Positions 11,868-20,053 of a stretch of 23,997 nucleotides of DNA are shown here, in pieces (position 1 is the first letter of the stretch; each line of letters opens with the position of its first letter). Location: IMG/VR virus record IMGVR_UViG_3300032073_000248, positions 1-23,997 of that record; one strand, 5' to 3'. Below the pieces are notes generated by a model. That model had not been told where the DNA came from and searched no databases. It worked only from the letters and a program-made list of their open reading frames with translations. A program made the position numbers and the translations under genes. Source of the DNA: a virus.

Positions 11868-14083
11868 TGCAGAAGCTAATTCTATACATACAACCACAAT
11901 TAACAAACACAACTACTACTCAAGATTTTGTTAGAGTTGATTTAATGGAAGAAGAATTAATTTCATTAACTCAAGTTATTCAAGATGTAAGCGATATAGA
12001 TAAAGTATTTACTGATTATAGTAGAACTTTTAATATCCCAGCATCTAAAACAAATAACAAAATTTTTAAGCACTGGTATAATCCAGATATACAAGGATTT
12101 GATGCAAATGTATTTTGTGAATCAAGAATTGAATTAAACCACTTACATTTTCGATTTGGTAAAATACAATTGAATGAAGTTGTAATGAAACACAATGAGC
12201 CATCAATGTATAAAGTAACATTCTTTGGCAACACAGTATCTTTTAAAGATAAAATTAATGATGACCAGCTTTCTGATTTAGTTTGGTTAAATAATTTTAA
12301 TCACGATGCAGATGCTGACTATATTAAAGCTGCTTTAGAATTTGGAAAAGATGTTACTGTTGATTCTGTAAGTTATACAGATGCAATAATATATCCATTA
12401 ATAGCGCATTCACAAAGTTATATTTATGATGGCACAGGAAGTCAAAGCAATGGTTTAAATATTAGTAATCATCAAAACGCATCACATCTTGGCAAACGTG
12501 GTGTATTTCCAGAAGATTTAAAACCAGCTATTCCAATTAAGAATATTATTAAGGCAATTGAAGAACAATACAATATAACTTTTAAGACAAGTGAGTTTTT
12601 TGATTCTACTGCAATGAATAATTTGTATTTATGGTTACATAGAGCAAAAGGAAGAATTACTGGTGATTTAGTTACTGAGCTAACTGGAACAAGTTTTGTT
12701 TGTCAAACAACTGCTAACTGTGTTCATTATAATGGTACTGCATATGATTCAGTACAATTTTCTCAAGGTGATTATGTTTTTACACAAAGGTTTTCTGAAA
12801 GCGGTAATCCACCAACTCCAATGGAAGAAGGGTTTAAATTTACTGTTACTATAACACCAGCATCAAGTACAATACCTTATACAATAGAAATAGTAGACAG
12901 CTTAACAGATAGTGTTGTAACGACTGCAAGTAATTTATTAGGTCCACAAAGTCATTCTATTGGTTATGGTTTTGGTCAATCGAATTCATTAGCATTAAAT
13001 GAATCAAAAAGATTATTTGCAAGAGTTAGAAGTGTTGATGCTTTAACTTTTTCAGCTTCACTTTCATTAGAACATTCTTTTTATGACCCTAATACACAAA
13101 ATAGAGATTATGGTTTAACTGCTAATTATAATAGTCAATCTTCAAGTATTGTAACAAGTGCCACAATAATAATTACAGAACAAATACCAGAATTATCAAT
13201 TAAAGACTTTTTAAATGGTTTGTTTAGAGCATTTAACTTAACTGCATATGTAGATTTTAATGACCAAATAGTTGTTAAAACTTTAGATAATTATTATGCT
13301 GGTGGTGATACTTTTGATATTACAGAATATGTTAAAACTGATGAGCATACAGTAGGAGAAGCACTACCATTTTCAAATGTAGATTTAGAATACTCAGAAC
13401 CTAAAAGCATACTTGCACAAACTTTTAGAAGTATGAACAATAGAAGGTATGGTGAATTAAATTATATTGGTGATGCAACAAAAAAGAGTGAATACAAAAT
13501 TACTTTACCATTTGAGCATATGTTGTATGAAAGGTTACAAGATAAAACAAGTGGTGCATTAAGTACAGTTCAAGTTGGAAGTTTCTTAGATGATAATTTA
13601 GAACCAAGTATAGGCCAACCACTTTTATTTTATAGTATATATCAACAATCAGCAGATGAAGTACATTTTGTTTATAATACAAGACCTGAAGTTTATGGTG
13701 CTTTAGCAAGTAATACATCAAATGACCAATACGATTTAACAAGCTATTGGATACCAAGTGCTTGCAATGAATTAGGTACATCAACAACAGCACCTACATA
13801 TAATTTAAATTTTGGTAGTGAAATAAATACCTATACACTAACTGATTATGGTGGTAATAATAACAGTTTATTTCAAACTTATTATACTAATTACATCACA
13901 AGAGTATTTAACAAGAAAACAAGAATATTTAAATTCTCTGCTATACTACCACTTAAAGTATTATTAAATCTAACCTTAGATGATTTAATTGTAGTTGGCA
14001 CAAGAGCTTATACGATAAATAAAATGTCTACTAAATTACAATCAGGAGAAACAAATTTTGAACTATTAAATGAACCAACGTGA
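11867..14083 (+). CDS. Large tail-tip / baseplate-like protein, 738 aa
   Basis: It is the largest structural protein in the window. The N-terminal 170 residues (QKLILYIQPQL, FTDYSRTFNIPASKTNNKIF, NPDIQGFDANVF) match a recurrent Bacteroidota phage tail-protein start. The middle is a Ser/Thr-rich strand region, and the last third has YYAGGDTFDITEYVKTDEH, SILAQTFRSMNNRRYGE and GTRAYTINKMSTKLQSGE, resembling the hub or distal-tail pattern in which an ordered domain binds the tube end. Position directly before the tape measure suggests a tail-tip or hub role. Start TAATG overlap; the GTGA at its end couples it to a small downstream gene. Confidence 0.6.
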   Translation: MQKLILYIQPQLTNTTTTQDFVRVDLMEEELISLTQVIQDVSDIDKVFTDYSRTFNIPASKTNNKIFKHWYNPDIQGFDANVFCESRIELNHLHFRFGKIQLNEVVMKHNEPSMYKVTFFGNTVSFKDKINDDQLSDLVWLNNFNHDADADYIKAALEFGKDVTVDSVSYTDAIIYPLIAHSQSYIYDGTGSQSNGLNISNHQNASHLGKRGVFPEDLKPAIPIKNIIKAIEEQYNITFKTSEFFDSTAMNNLYLWLHRAKGRITGDLVTELTGTSFVCQTTANCVHYNGTAYDSVQFSQGDYVFTQRFSESGNPPTPMEEGFKFTVTITPASSTIPYTIEIVDSLTDSVVTTASNLLGPQSHSIGYGFGQSNSLALNESKRLFARVRSVDALTFSASLSLEHSFYDPNTQNRDYGLTANYNSQSSSIVTSATIIITEQIPELSIKDFLNGLFRAFNLTAYVDFNDQIVVKTLDNYYAGGDTFDITEYVKTDEHTVGEALPFSNVDLEYSEPKSILAQTFRSMNNRRYGELNYIGDATKKSEYKITLPFEHMLYERLQDKTSGALSTVQVGSFLDDNLEPSIGQPLLFYSIYQQSADEVHFVYNTRPEVYGALASNTSNDQYDLTSYWIPSACNELGTSTTAPTYNLNFGSEINTYTLTDYGGNNNSLFQTYYTNYITRVFNKKTRIFKFSAILPLKVLLNLTLDDLIVVGTRAYTINKMSTKLQSGETNFELLNEPT

Positions 14084-14217
14084 AAACAATATTAGAAGCA
14101 TTAGAATTTTGTAAAGAAAATAATTTATATAGTGAACATATAAATATAGCATTAGGTATTAATAAAGTACCATTAACACTTAAAGAAGGGTTTAACCAAT
14201 TAAGAATGAAGAAATGA
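14080..14217 (+). CDS. Small helical protein with GTG start, 45 aa
   Basis: GTG at 14080 overlaps the preceding TGA as GTGA, and the stop overlaps the tape-measure ATG as ATGA. The product, KTILEALEFCKEN, NLYSEHINIALGINK, KEGFNQLRMKK, is compact and helical. Being tucked with perfect overlaps between two structural genes is the best evidence for reality. It may be an assembly helper for the tape measure. No family is recognised. Confidence 0.55.
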   Translation: MKTILEALEFCKENNLYSEHINIALGINKVPLTLKEGFNQLRMKK

Positions 14218-16142
14218 GTAAAGAAGTAATTGTAACAGTAAAAGCAGACACAAAAAACGCTCAAACTAACGTAAAAGATTTAAACAAAGATTTAAAAGAA
14301 ACTAAAGGCGATTTATCTGGTGTTGAGAATTTAGCAGATAAAGCTACTGGTGGGTTAATTAGCGGTTTTAAGGGTGTTACATCTACTATTGGTGGAGTTG
14401 TAAAAGGTTTTAAAACTATGCGAATGGCAATTATTGCTACAGGTATAGGTGCTTTAGTTATCGCTGTTTCATCATTAATGGCTGCATTTACGTCAAGTGA
14501 AGAGGGAGCAAATAAATTTAATAAAATACTTGGTGTACTTGGTGCGGTAGTAGATAATTTTATTGACTTACTTGCTGATTTAGGTGAAAAATTAATATCT
14601 GCTTTTGAAAATCCAAAAGAAGCTTTAATGTCTTTTGTTAACTTATTAAAAAACCAAGTAGTTAATAGAATTACAGGTTTATTAGAGTTAATACCTCAGC
14701 TTGGAAAAGCAATTAAATTAGTTTTTGAAGGTGAATTTTCTGAAGCAGGAAAAGTAGCAACAAACGCAGTAGGAAAAGTAGCATTAGGCGTTGAGGATGT
14801 CACTGAAAAAATACAAGCAGCAACACAAGCTACAAAAGAATTTATTGAAGAAAATATTAAAGATGCTGAAGGTGCTGCAAAGGTTGCTGATATGCGAGCA
14901 AAAGCAACTAAACTTGAAAGAGAATTATTAGTTGAACGTTCTAAGTTAGAAAGTGAAATTGCTAATTTAAGGTTAAAATCAAGACAAGAAGAAGAATTTG
15001 GAGCAGAAGAAAGGAAGCAAGCTTTATTAGATGCACAAAAATTAGAAGAACAATTACTTGCTAAAGAAACAGAGGTTTTAGAATTAAGAAGAGATGCACA
15101 AGTTGAGGAAAACACTTTTGCAAGAAGTAATATAGAAAACCTTGATAAAGAAGCGAACGCAATTGCAGCAGTTAACAGAATAGCAGCAACAAGAGCAAAC
15201 CAACAAAGAACTACACAAAGAGAGTTAAATACTCTTAATAAACAAATCTTAGCAGAAGAAAAAAGAATTGCTAACGAAAAGAAAAAAATAGCTGATGAAG
15301 AAATTAAAAGAAAACAATTAGTTATTGATGCAGATGCAAAAGCACTTGCAATAAAAAAAGCTGCTGATGAAAAAGCACAACAAGAAGAATTAGTAAGAGA
15401 GGAGCAACAATTTAATTTATTACAAAAATTAAGAAACACAGCTCAAGAACAAGAGTTATTTGAATTAACACAACAATATGAAAAAAAGTTTGAATTAGCT
15501 GAAGGTAATATTGAATTAGAAAAAGCACTTGAAATACAACGTAATATTGATTTAGCAGAAATAGAAGATAAATATGCAAATGAAGCTAAAATAAAAAGAG
15601 ATGCTATTAATAAGAAAGATGCAGAAGATGCACAACGTTTACAAGATTTAAAAACTGATGCTGTTCTTACTGGTTTAAATACAATATCAAGTTTAACTCA
15701 AACATTTGCTGGAGAAAGTGTAGAACAACAAAAAAAAGCATTTAACATTAATAAAGCGGTTGGTATTGCTTCTACATTAGTTCAAACTTTTCAATCAGCA
15801 CAGGGTGCTTATTTATCACAGTTAAGCATACCATCACCAGATGCGCCAATAAGAGCTAATATAGCAGCTGGTATTGCAACTGCTACAGGTTTGGCTAATG
15901 TTGCAGCTATTGCTGCTCAAAAGTTTAAAGCACCTTCAAAACAAAAACCATCTAAAGAAGAAGGCGGTGGTTTAACATCGCCTACACAACCGCCAAGTTT
16001 CAATGTGGTGGGTGCAAGCGGGTTTAACCAAGTGGCTGGAGTTTTAGGACAACAACAGCCATTACAAGCGTTTGTAGTAGCTGGGGATGTTACTACCGCA
16101 CAACAGCTACAAAACAATACAGTACAACAAGCAACTTTTTAA
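14214..16142 (+). CDS. Tail tape measure protein, 642 aa
   Basis: The gene encodes a long helical protein with a hydrophobic segment at about residues 71-92 (MAIIATGIGALVIAVSS), preceded by Gly-rich GGLISGFKGVTSTIGGVVKG. A Lys/Glu/Ala coiled coil at about 190-460 (KLERELLVERSKLESEIANL, AEEKRIANEKKKIADEE) and an Ala-rich Gln-rich tail complete it. This is the classic tape-measure pattern: it sets tail length and may help inject DNA. At 642 residues it is short for the class; at about 1.5 angstrom per residue the tail would be roughly 95 nm, a rule-of-thumb estimate. The start overlaps the small helper by ATGA. The C-terminal PSKQKPSKEEGGGLTSPTQPP linker is low-complexity. Confidence 0.85.
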   Translation: MSKEVIVTVKADTKNAQTNVKDLNKDLKETKGDLSGVENLADKATGGLISGFKGVTSTIGGVVKGFKTMRMAIIATGIGALVIAVSSLMAAFTSSEEGANKFNKILGVLGAVVDNFIDLLADLGEKLISAFENPKEALMSFVNLLKNQVVNRITGLLELIPQLGKAIKLVFEGEFSEAGKVATNAVGKVALGVEDVTEKIQAATQATKEFIEENIKDAEGAAKVADMRAKATKLERELLVERSKLESEIANLRLKSRQEEEFGAEERKQALLDAQKLEEQLLAKETEVLELRRDAQVEENTFARSNIENLDKEANAIAAVNRIAATRANQQRTTQRELNTLNKQILAEEKRIANEKKKIADEEIKRKQLVIDADAKALAIKKAADEKAQQEELVREEQQFNLLQKLRNTAQEQELFELTQQYEKKFELAEGNIELEKALEIQRNIDLAEIEDKYANEAKIKRDAINKKDAEDAQRLQDLKTDAVLTGLNTISSLTQTFAGESVEQQKKAFNINKAVGIASTLVQTFQSAQGAYLSQLSIPSPDAPIRANIAAGIATATGLANVAAIAAQKFKAPSKQKPSKEEGGGLTSPTQPPSFNVVGASGFNQVAGVLGQQQPLQAFVVAGDVTTAQQLQNNTVQQATF

Positions 16143-16153
16143 AATAAAATACA

Positions 16154-17275
16154 ATGGATATAATAGAATTAATATTAGATGAAGAAAACGAAGAGATGGT
16201 TGGAATAGATGCGGTAAGCATCGTAGAGAATCCAGCTATTGAATCTGACTTTATAACCTTAGCAAGTGATGAGATACAACTTGCAAAAATAGATGAAGAG
16301 AAAAAACTACTTCTTGGTGCAGCACTTATACCAAACAAGCCAATATTTAGAAAGCGTAATGAAACTATGTTTTATGTTTACTTTTCAAAAGATACAGTGA
16401 GAAGAGCAAGCGAATTGTTTTTTCAAAATAGCAATCAAAACAATGCAACCTTAGAACATCAAATGAGTGTAAATGGTTTAACTGTTGTTGAAAGCTGGAT
16501 TGTAGAAGATACTAAAATGGATAAATCAGCTAAGTATGGTTTAGAAATGCCAGATGGTACTTGGATGATTTCAATGAAAGTAGAGAATGATGAAATTTGG
16601 AATGATTATGTTAAAACTGGTAAAGTAAAAGGTTTTAGTATTGAGGGTTATTTTGCAGATAAAGCACAAATTAAAAAACCAGATACAAAAGCAGAGATGG
16701 CAGCTATTGAAGAAGAAGAAGCTGAATATATGCTTAGTAATATTAAAGCACTAATCAAGAAAGATAAAAGAACTAAATCAGGTAAAAAGATAGAATTAGA
16801 AACTTATAATGATTATCCACAAGCAGTTAGTAATAATGCTAAAAGAGGTATTGAACTAAACGAAAAAGTTAATAATAAATGTGCAACACAAGTTGGTAAA
16901 ATAAGAGCGCAACAATTAGCACAAAAAGAAAACATCAGTTTACAAACTTTAAAAAGAATGTACAGCTATTTAAGTAGAGCGCAAGAATATTATGATGAAG
17001 GAGATAAAGAAGCGTGTGGAACAATTAGTTATTTATTGTGGGGTGGTAAAGCTGGTTTAAGATGGTCAGAAAGTAAGTTAAAAAAACTCGGTGAAATTAA
17101 TTTAGCTTCTATGGTAGTTGATGAAACTTTTGCAATTATAGATGACAGATTAGCTTATAGCACACAAGAAAAAGCTGAAGAAATGGCTCAGAATATAGGT
17201 TGTGAGGGTTTTCACATTCACGAGTTTGAAGGTAAAAAATGGTATATGCCTTGTAAAGAACATATAAAAAAATAA
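16154..17275 (+). CDS. XkdF-type prohead serine protease with extra C-terminal domains, 373 aa
   Basis: The N-terminal domain (to about residue 170) resembles XkdF. It contains GIDAVSIVENPAIESDF at the start, FYVYFSKDTVRRASELFF, His102 (NATLEHQMSVNGLTVVESWIVED), and Ser162 in VKGFSIEGYF as likely catalytic residues. Such proteases trim scaffold and capsid precursors. A second domain (ETYNDYPQAVSNNAKRGIEL, LKRMYSYLSRAQEYYDEGD, CGTISYLLWGGKAGLRWSES) is a separate helical module found after XkdF in Bacteroidota phages. The last 40 residues (AEEMAQNIGCEGFHIHEFEG, YMPCKEH) look like a small Cys/His module. It opens the head module, which includes scaffold and capsid genes downstream. Catalytic residues are inferred by position. 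Confidence 0.75.
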   Translation: MDIIELILDEENEEMVGIDAVSIVENPAIESDFITLASDEIQLAKIDEEKKLLLGAALIPNKPIFRKRNETMFYVYFSKDTVRRASELFFQNSNQNNATLEHQMSVNGLTVVESWIVEDTKMDKSAKYGLEMPDGTWMISMKVENDEIWNDYVKTGKVKGFSIEGYFADKAQIKKPDTKAEMAAIEEEEAEYMLSNIKALIKKDKRTKSGKKIELETYNDYPQAVSNNAKRGIELNEKVNNKCATQVGKIRAQQLAQKENISLQTLKRMYSYLSRAQEYYDEGDKEACGTISYLLWGGKAGLRWSESKLKKLGEINLASMVVDETFAIIDDRLAYSTQEKAEEMAQNIGCEGFHIHEFEGKKWYMPCKEHIKK

Positions 17276-17277
17276 TT

Positions 17278-17430
17278 ATGAAAAGTAAAAAATTTAAAAC
17301 ACCAAGTAATACATCACCTAAAAATACTAATAGAGGTTGTCTTTGTCCTGATGGTAAAAGATATAGCAGAAAGTGTTGTGATGGTTCACTACAAGCGCAA
17401 GGTATAGGTTCTATTACTGGTAGTAATTAA
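17278..17430 (+). CDS. Small Cys-rich conserved protein (CLCPDG...RKCCDG), 50 aa
   Basis: The ATG is two bases after the protease stop. The basic N-terminus (KSKKFKTPSNTSPKNTNRG) leads to Cys21-Leu-Cys23-Pro-Asp-Gly, then Cys33-Cys34-Asp-Gly-Ser and a Gly/Ser end. I know near-identical CLC..G..YS.KCCDGS..AQGIG peptides from many Bacteroidota phages at the same place. Two CxC/CC pairs suggest disulfide bonding or metal binding, perhaps in the virion. Role unknown. It ends just before the minus-strand gene. Confidence 0.65.
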   Translation: MKSKKFKTPSNTSPKNTNRGCLCPDGKRYSRKCCDGSLQAQGIGSITGSN

Positions 17431-17460
17431 AAAAGCATTTATCAATTTAAAGTTTGGTTT

Positions 17461-17688
17461 TTATTGTTTTTGTTTGTTTTGGTTTAAAATCTTTTCTCCT
17501 CTTCTCCATCCTTCAATGTAGTAATCAATATTATTAGGGTCATAACCTAATTCTTTAATTTTTGATTTCAAGAACTTATCTTGTACAGTTCTAAAATTAT
17601 AGTTATAACCTAATATTTCAAGAAAATTAAATCTGTCATATTTACTTGATTTAAGTTTTTTTGTTGGGTTGTTTGGGGTTGATTTCAT
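17461..17688 (-). CDS. Minus-strand small protein, 75 aa, with its own promoter
   Basis: This is the only credible minus-strand gene. The ATG is at 17688-17686 and the stop at 17461. The product is basic, with KKLKSSKYDRFNFLEILGY, DKFLKSKIKELGYDPNNIDY and GWRRGEKILNQNKQKQ, a plausible small helical fold without recognised family. A Bacteroidota-type promoter (TTG, 19 bases, TATATTTA on the minus strand) lies 30-60 bases upstream of its start. Its placement, reversed in the head module, is the pattern of a moron gene expressed apart from the lytic programme. A role in lysogeny, exclusion or host change is possible but unproved. Confidence 0.6.
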   Translation of the reverse strand: MKSTPNNPTKKLKSSKYDRFNFLEILGYNYNFRTVQDKFLKSKIKELGYDPNNIDYYIEGWRRGEKILNQNKQKQ

Positions 17689-17716
17689 TTCTTTTAATTT
17701 TAATTAATTATTTATG

Positions 17717-17746
17717 TAAATATAATTATAAATATTTAATAAACAA
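17717..17746 (-). promoter_or_regulatory. Bacteroidota-type promoter for the minus-strand gene
   Basis: On the minus strand TTG (17746-17744) is followed by 19 bases and TATATTTA (17724-17717), close to the consensus TTG-N17-23-TAnnTTTG (last base differs). The start codon is about 30 bases further on, giving a short untranslated leader. The host RNA polymerase would be expected to use it. Confidence 0.45.
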
Positions 17747-17753
17747 GCATTTT

Positions 17754-17788
17754 TTAAAAAAAAAATTAAAAAAAAATTAAAAAAAAAT
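17754..17788 (+). repeat. Phased A-tracts upstream of the head-module promoter
   Basis: Three A-tracts of 10, 9 and 9 bases begin at 17756, 17768 and 17779, each preceded by TT, at 12- and 11-base spacing. Tracts repeated at about one helical turn bend DNA. They end directly at TATAAC (17788), as an UP-like upstream element would. They could also simply separate the divergent genes. Confidence 0.5.
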
Positions 17789-17823
17789 ATAACAGTAAAG
17801 GTTTTCAAACGTTTATAGGTATA
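17788..17823 (+). promoter_or_regulatory. Candidate phage late promoter before the head module (scaffold)
   Basis: TATAAC (17788-17793), 13 bases, AAACGTTTATA (17807-17817): exactly the spacing of the copy before the tail module. Interpreted as -35 TATAAC and -10 TTTATA, with an 18-base spacer, it would start transcription a few bases before the scaffold ATG at 17834. The AAACGTTT core is palindromic. Confidence 0.55.
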
Positions 17824-17833
17824 TACTCAAATT

Positions 17834-18445
17834 ATGAAAGCAAACGAAATACTAAACAAAATAAAAAATATTGTTGGTGAAAAAGTTGAACTTTCTGAAG
17901 AAAAAATAGAAATGGCTGAAATTACATTAGAAAATGGTACTGTACTTGTTGCAGAATCTTTTGAAGCTGGTAAATCTGTATTTATTAAAACTGATGATGA
18001 GCAAATTGCTCTACCAATTGGTGAATATGAATTAGAAGAAGGCAAAATTTTAGTTGTAACTGAAGAAGGTTTAATTGACAGTATTAAAGAAGCTGCTGAA
18101 GAAGCGGTCGAAGAAGAAGAATTATCTGAAGAATCTGAAGAAGTTAAAGAAACTGAATTAGAGGAAGAAGAGAAAAAAGAAGAAATGAACTATGTAACCA
18201 AAGAAGAGTTTACATCTGCTGTTGAAGAAATCAAAGCAATGATTGACGAAAAACTTGGTAACAAAGAAGAAATGAAGGAAGAAGTAAAAGCGGAAGAAAA
18301 AGAAGAACTTTCTGCTGTTGCTCCTGAACCTGTAAAACATAATCCTGAAGCTGAAGTTGATAATAAAGTGAATTTTCATATTGGAAGCAATAGAACAGCT
18401 ACAACTAAAGACAGGGTTTTTGATAAAATTTTTAACAATAATTAA
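17834..18445 (+). CDS. Capsid scaffolding protein, 203 aa
   Basis: It is an acidic, low-complexity helical protein directly before the major capsid gene. The N-terminal part has a strand-rich start (KNIVGEKVELSEEKIEMAEI, TLENGTVLVAESFEAGKSVF, IALPIGEYELEEGKILVV), then a long Glu/Lys-rich coil (EAAEEAVEEEELSEESEEV, FTSAVEEIKAMIDEKL) and a Asn-rich tail (DRVFDKIFNNN). I know the same order in Bacteroidota phages, where this type is called scaffold. It would guide capsid assembly and be removed by the protease at 16154. The start follows the candidate promoter by 16 bases. Confidence 0.7.
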   Translation: MKANEILNKIKNIVGEKVELSEEKIEMAEITLENGTVLVAESFEAGKSVFIKTDDEQIALPIGEYELEEGKILVVTEEGLIDSIKEAAEEAVEEEELSEESEEVKETELEEEEKKEEMNYVTKEEFTSAVEEIKAMIDEKLGNKEEMKEEVKAEEKEELSAVAPEPVKHNPEAEVDNKVNFHIGSNRTATTKDRVFDKIFNNN

Positions 18446-18455
18446 ATAAAATAAA

Positions 18456-19400
18456 ATGGCGAATAGTTTAAATACACCAATTACAAGTACTTATGCTGGT
18501 GAGTTTGCGGGGAAATACCTGTCAGCAGCTTTACTGAGTGCTAATACAATTGATAAAGGCGGAATAGAAGTAATGCCTAATATCAAATATAAGTCTACAA
18601 TGAAGAAAGTAGCAACTGCATCATCTATTATAGGTAATGCTGCTTGTGATTTTTCTGGAACTGCAGACCAAGTAACATTAACTGAAAGATTATTACAACC
18701 TGAAGAATTTCAAGTAAACCTTGAGTTCTGTAAGCAAGATTTCCAATCGGATTGGGAAGCTGCTCAAATGGGATATTCTGCATTTGATAAAATGCCACCT
18801 AAATTTTCAGATTTCATTATTGGCCACGTAGCTGGTTTAGTAGCTGAAAAAACTGAGCAAAACATTTGGAAAGGTGTTAATGCAAACGCTGGAGAATTTG
18901 ATGGTTTAACAACTTTAGCTTTAGCTGATGCTGATGTTATTGATGTAGCATCTCACGCTGCTGTAACTGCTGCTAACGTAATTGATAAATTAGGTTCTAT
19001 TGTTGATGCAGTACCTTCTGCACTTTACAATAAAGAAGATTTACACATTTACGTATCACAAAACATTGCAAGAGCTTATGTTAGAGCTTTAGGTGGTTTT
19101 GCTACTTCAATTGGTGCTGCTGGTACTGATTCAAAAGGAACACAATGGTACAACGCTGGTGGACAACTATCTTTTGATGGTGTGAAAATATTTGTTGCTA
19201 ATGGTTTAGCTGATGATACTGCAATGGCTGCACAAAAATCTAACTTATACTTTGGAACTGGTTTATTAAACGATATGAACGAAGTTAAAGTACTGGATAT
19301 GAGCGATTTAGACGGAAGTCAGAATGTCAGAGTAATAATGCGTTTTTCTTCTGGTGTACAATACGGAATAGGTTCTGATATAGTTTTATACCACGCCTAA
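18456..19400 (+). CDS. Major capsid protein, 314 aa
   Basis: The protein starts MANSLNTPITSTYAGEF. Landmarks: GKYLSAALLSANTIDKGG, FKQ-like EFQVNLEFCKQDFQSDWEAA, LHIYVSQNIARAYVRALGG, NAGGQLSFDGVKIFVANGL and a C-terminal MRFSSGVQYGIGSDIVLYH. The Ala-rich N-arm, P-domain-like sequences and final strand fit an HK97-fold capsid protein. Size (314 aa), location after the scaffold gene, and a strong hairpin terminator directly behind it support a highly expressed capsid gene. The start follows the scaffold stop by ten bases. Confidence 0.85.
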   Translation: MANSLNTPITSTYAGEFAGKYLSAALLSANTIDKGGIEVMPNIKYKSTMKKVATASSIIGNAACDFSGTADQVTLTERLLQPEEFQVNLEFCKQDFQSDWEAAQMGYSAFDKMPPKFSDFIIGHVAGLVAEKTEQNIWKGVNANAGEFDGLTTLALADADVIDVASHAAVTAANVIDKLGSIVDAVPSALYNKEDLHIYVSQNIARAYVRALGGFATSIGAAGTDSKGTQWYNAGGQLSFDGVKIFVANGLADDTAMAAQKSNLYFGTGLLNDMNEVKVLDMSDLDGSQNVRVIMRFSSGVQYGIGSDIVLYHA

Positions 19401-19413
19401 GAATTAATTAATA

Positions 19414-19442
19414 ACAAGGGGGTGTGATTCCCCCTTTATTTA
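19414..19442 (+). terminator. Hairpin terminator or attenuator after the capsid gene
   Basis: AAGGGGG (19416-19422) pairs with CCCCCTT (19430-19436) around a seven-base loop, followed by a T-rich TATTTAAATTTT. The GC stem is conspicuous. The T tract is broken by A's, so read-through is likely, making this an attenuator. Confidence 0.65.
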
Positions 19443-19454
19443 AATTTTAATAAT

Positions 19455-20003
19455 ATGGCTTGCGATTTAACAGCTGGTAGAAAAGTACCTTGTAAAGATG
19501 TAATTGGTGGTATTGTTAGAGCTTGGTTCATTGATTTTGGTGAATTAGGAACTGTAACAAAAACTGCTGATGAAATTACAGATATGACAGGTACAATAAC
19601 TGCCTTACAATACGATTTAAAAGGTACTAATAGTTTAGAAACTGCTATTACCTCAAGTAGAGAGAATGGAACAACATTCTTTGAAGAAACATTAACTTTA
19701 ACATTACCTAAACTATCTAAAGAAGATAATAAGGAACTGAAGCTGATGGCTTACGGTAGACCGCATATATGTGTAGAAGATAGAAACGGAAACTTCTTTT
19801 TATGTGGTTTAGAACACGGAATGGAAGTTACTGGCGGAAGTATAGCGACTGGTACTGCATTTGGTGACTTAAGTGGATATAGCTTGACTCTGACAGGTCA
19901 AGAATTAGAACCAGCTAATTTTATTGCTGGTGGTACTTCTGCTGACCCTCTTGCTGGAATGAGTTCTGCGACTGTAACCGTTACTGTAGGTACAAATAGT
20001 TAA
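19455..20003 (+). CDS. Major tail tube-like protein, 182 aa
   Basis: It begins MACDLTAGRKVPCKDVIGG, has FIDFGELGTVTKTADEITDM, KGTNSLETAITSSRENGTTF, KLSKEDNKELKLMAYGRPHI, NGNFFLCGLEHGMEVTGGS and SLTLTGQELEPANF, all familiar from a Bacteroidota phage family next to the capsid gene. Mainly strands with Gly turns. Major tail-tube or capsid-decoration protein are both possible; tail tube is favoured by the strand content. It is bracketed by hairpin terminators on both sides, suggesting separate adjustment of its dosage. Confidence 0.55.
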   Translation: MACDLTAGRKVPCKDVIGGIVRAWFIDFGELGTVTKTADEITDMTGTITALQYDLKGTNSLETAITSSRENGTTFFEETLTLTLPKLSKEDNKELKLMAYGRPHICVEDRNGNFFLCGLEHGMEVTGGSIATGTAFGDLSGYSLTLTGQELEPANFIAGGTSADPLAGMSSATVTVTVGTNS

Positions 20004-20053
20004 AAAAGACGCGATTAATATAATTGTGTGATTCATAATATATAGTTTGATTG

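Noticed and set aside
14696-15439. 247-aa minus-strand ORF opposite the tape measure
   Set aside because: Its Ser/Ala/Cys-rich sequence is the mirror of a Lys/Glu/Ala coiled coil; no promoter or motif.
18158-18379. Phe-rich minus-strand ORF opposite the scaffold
   Set aside because: It is the reverse of Glu/Lys codons (GAA/AAA to TTC/TTT), a standard artefact.
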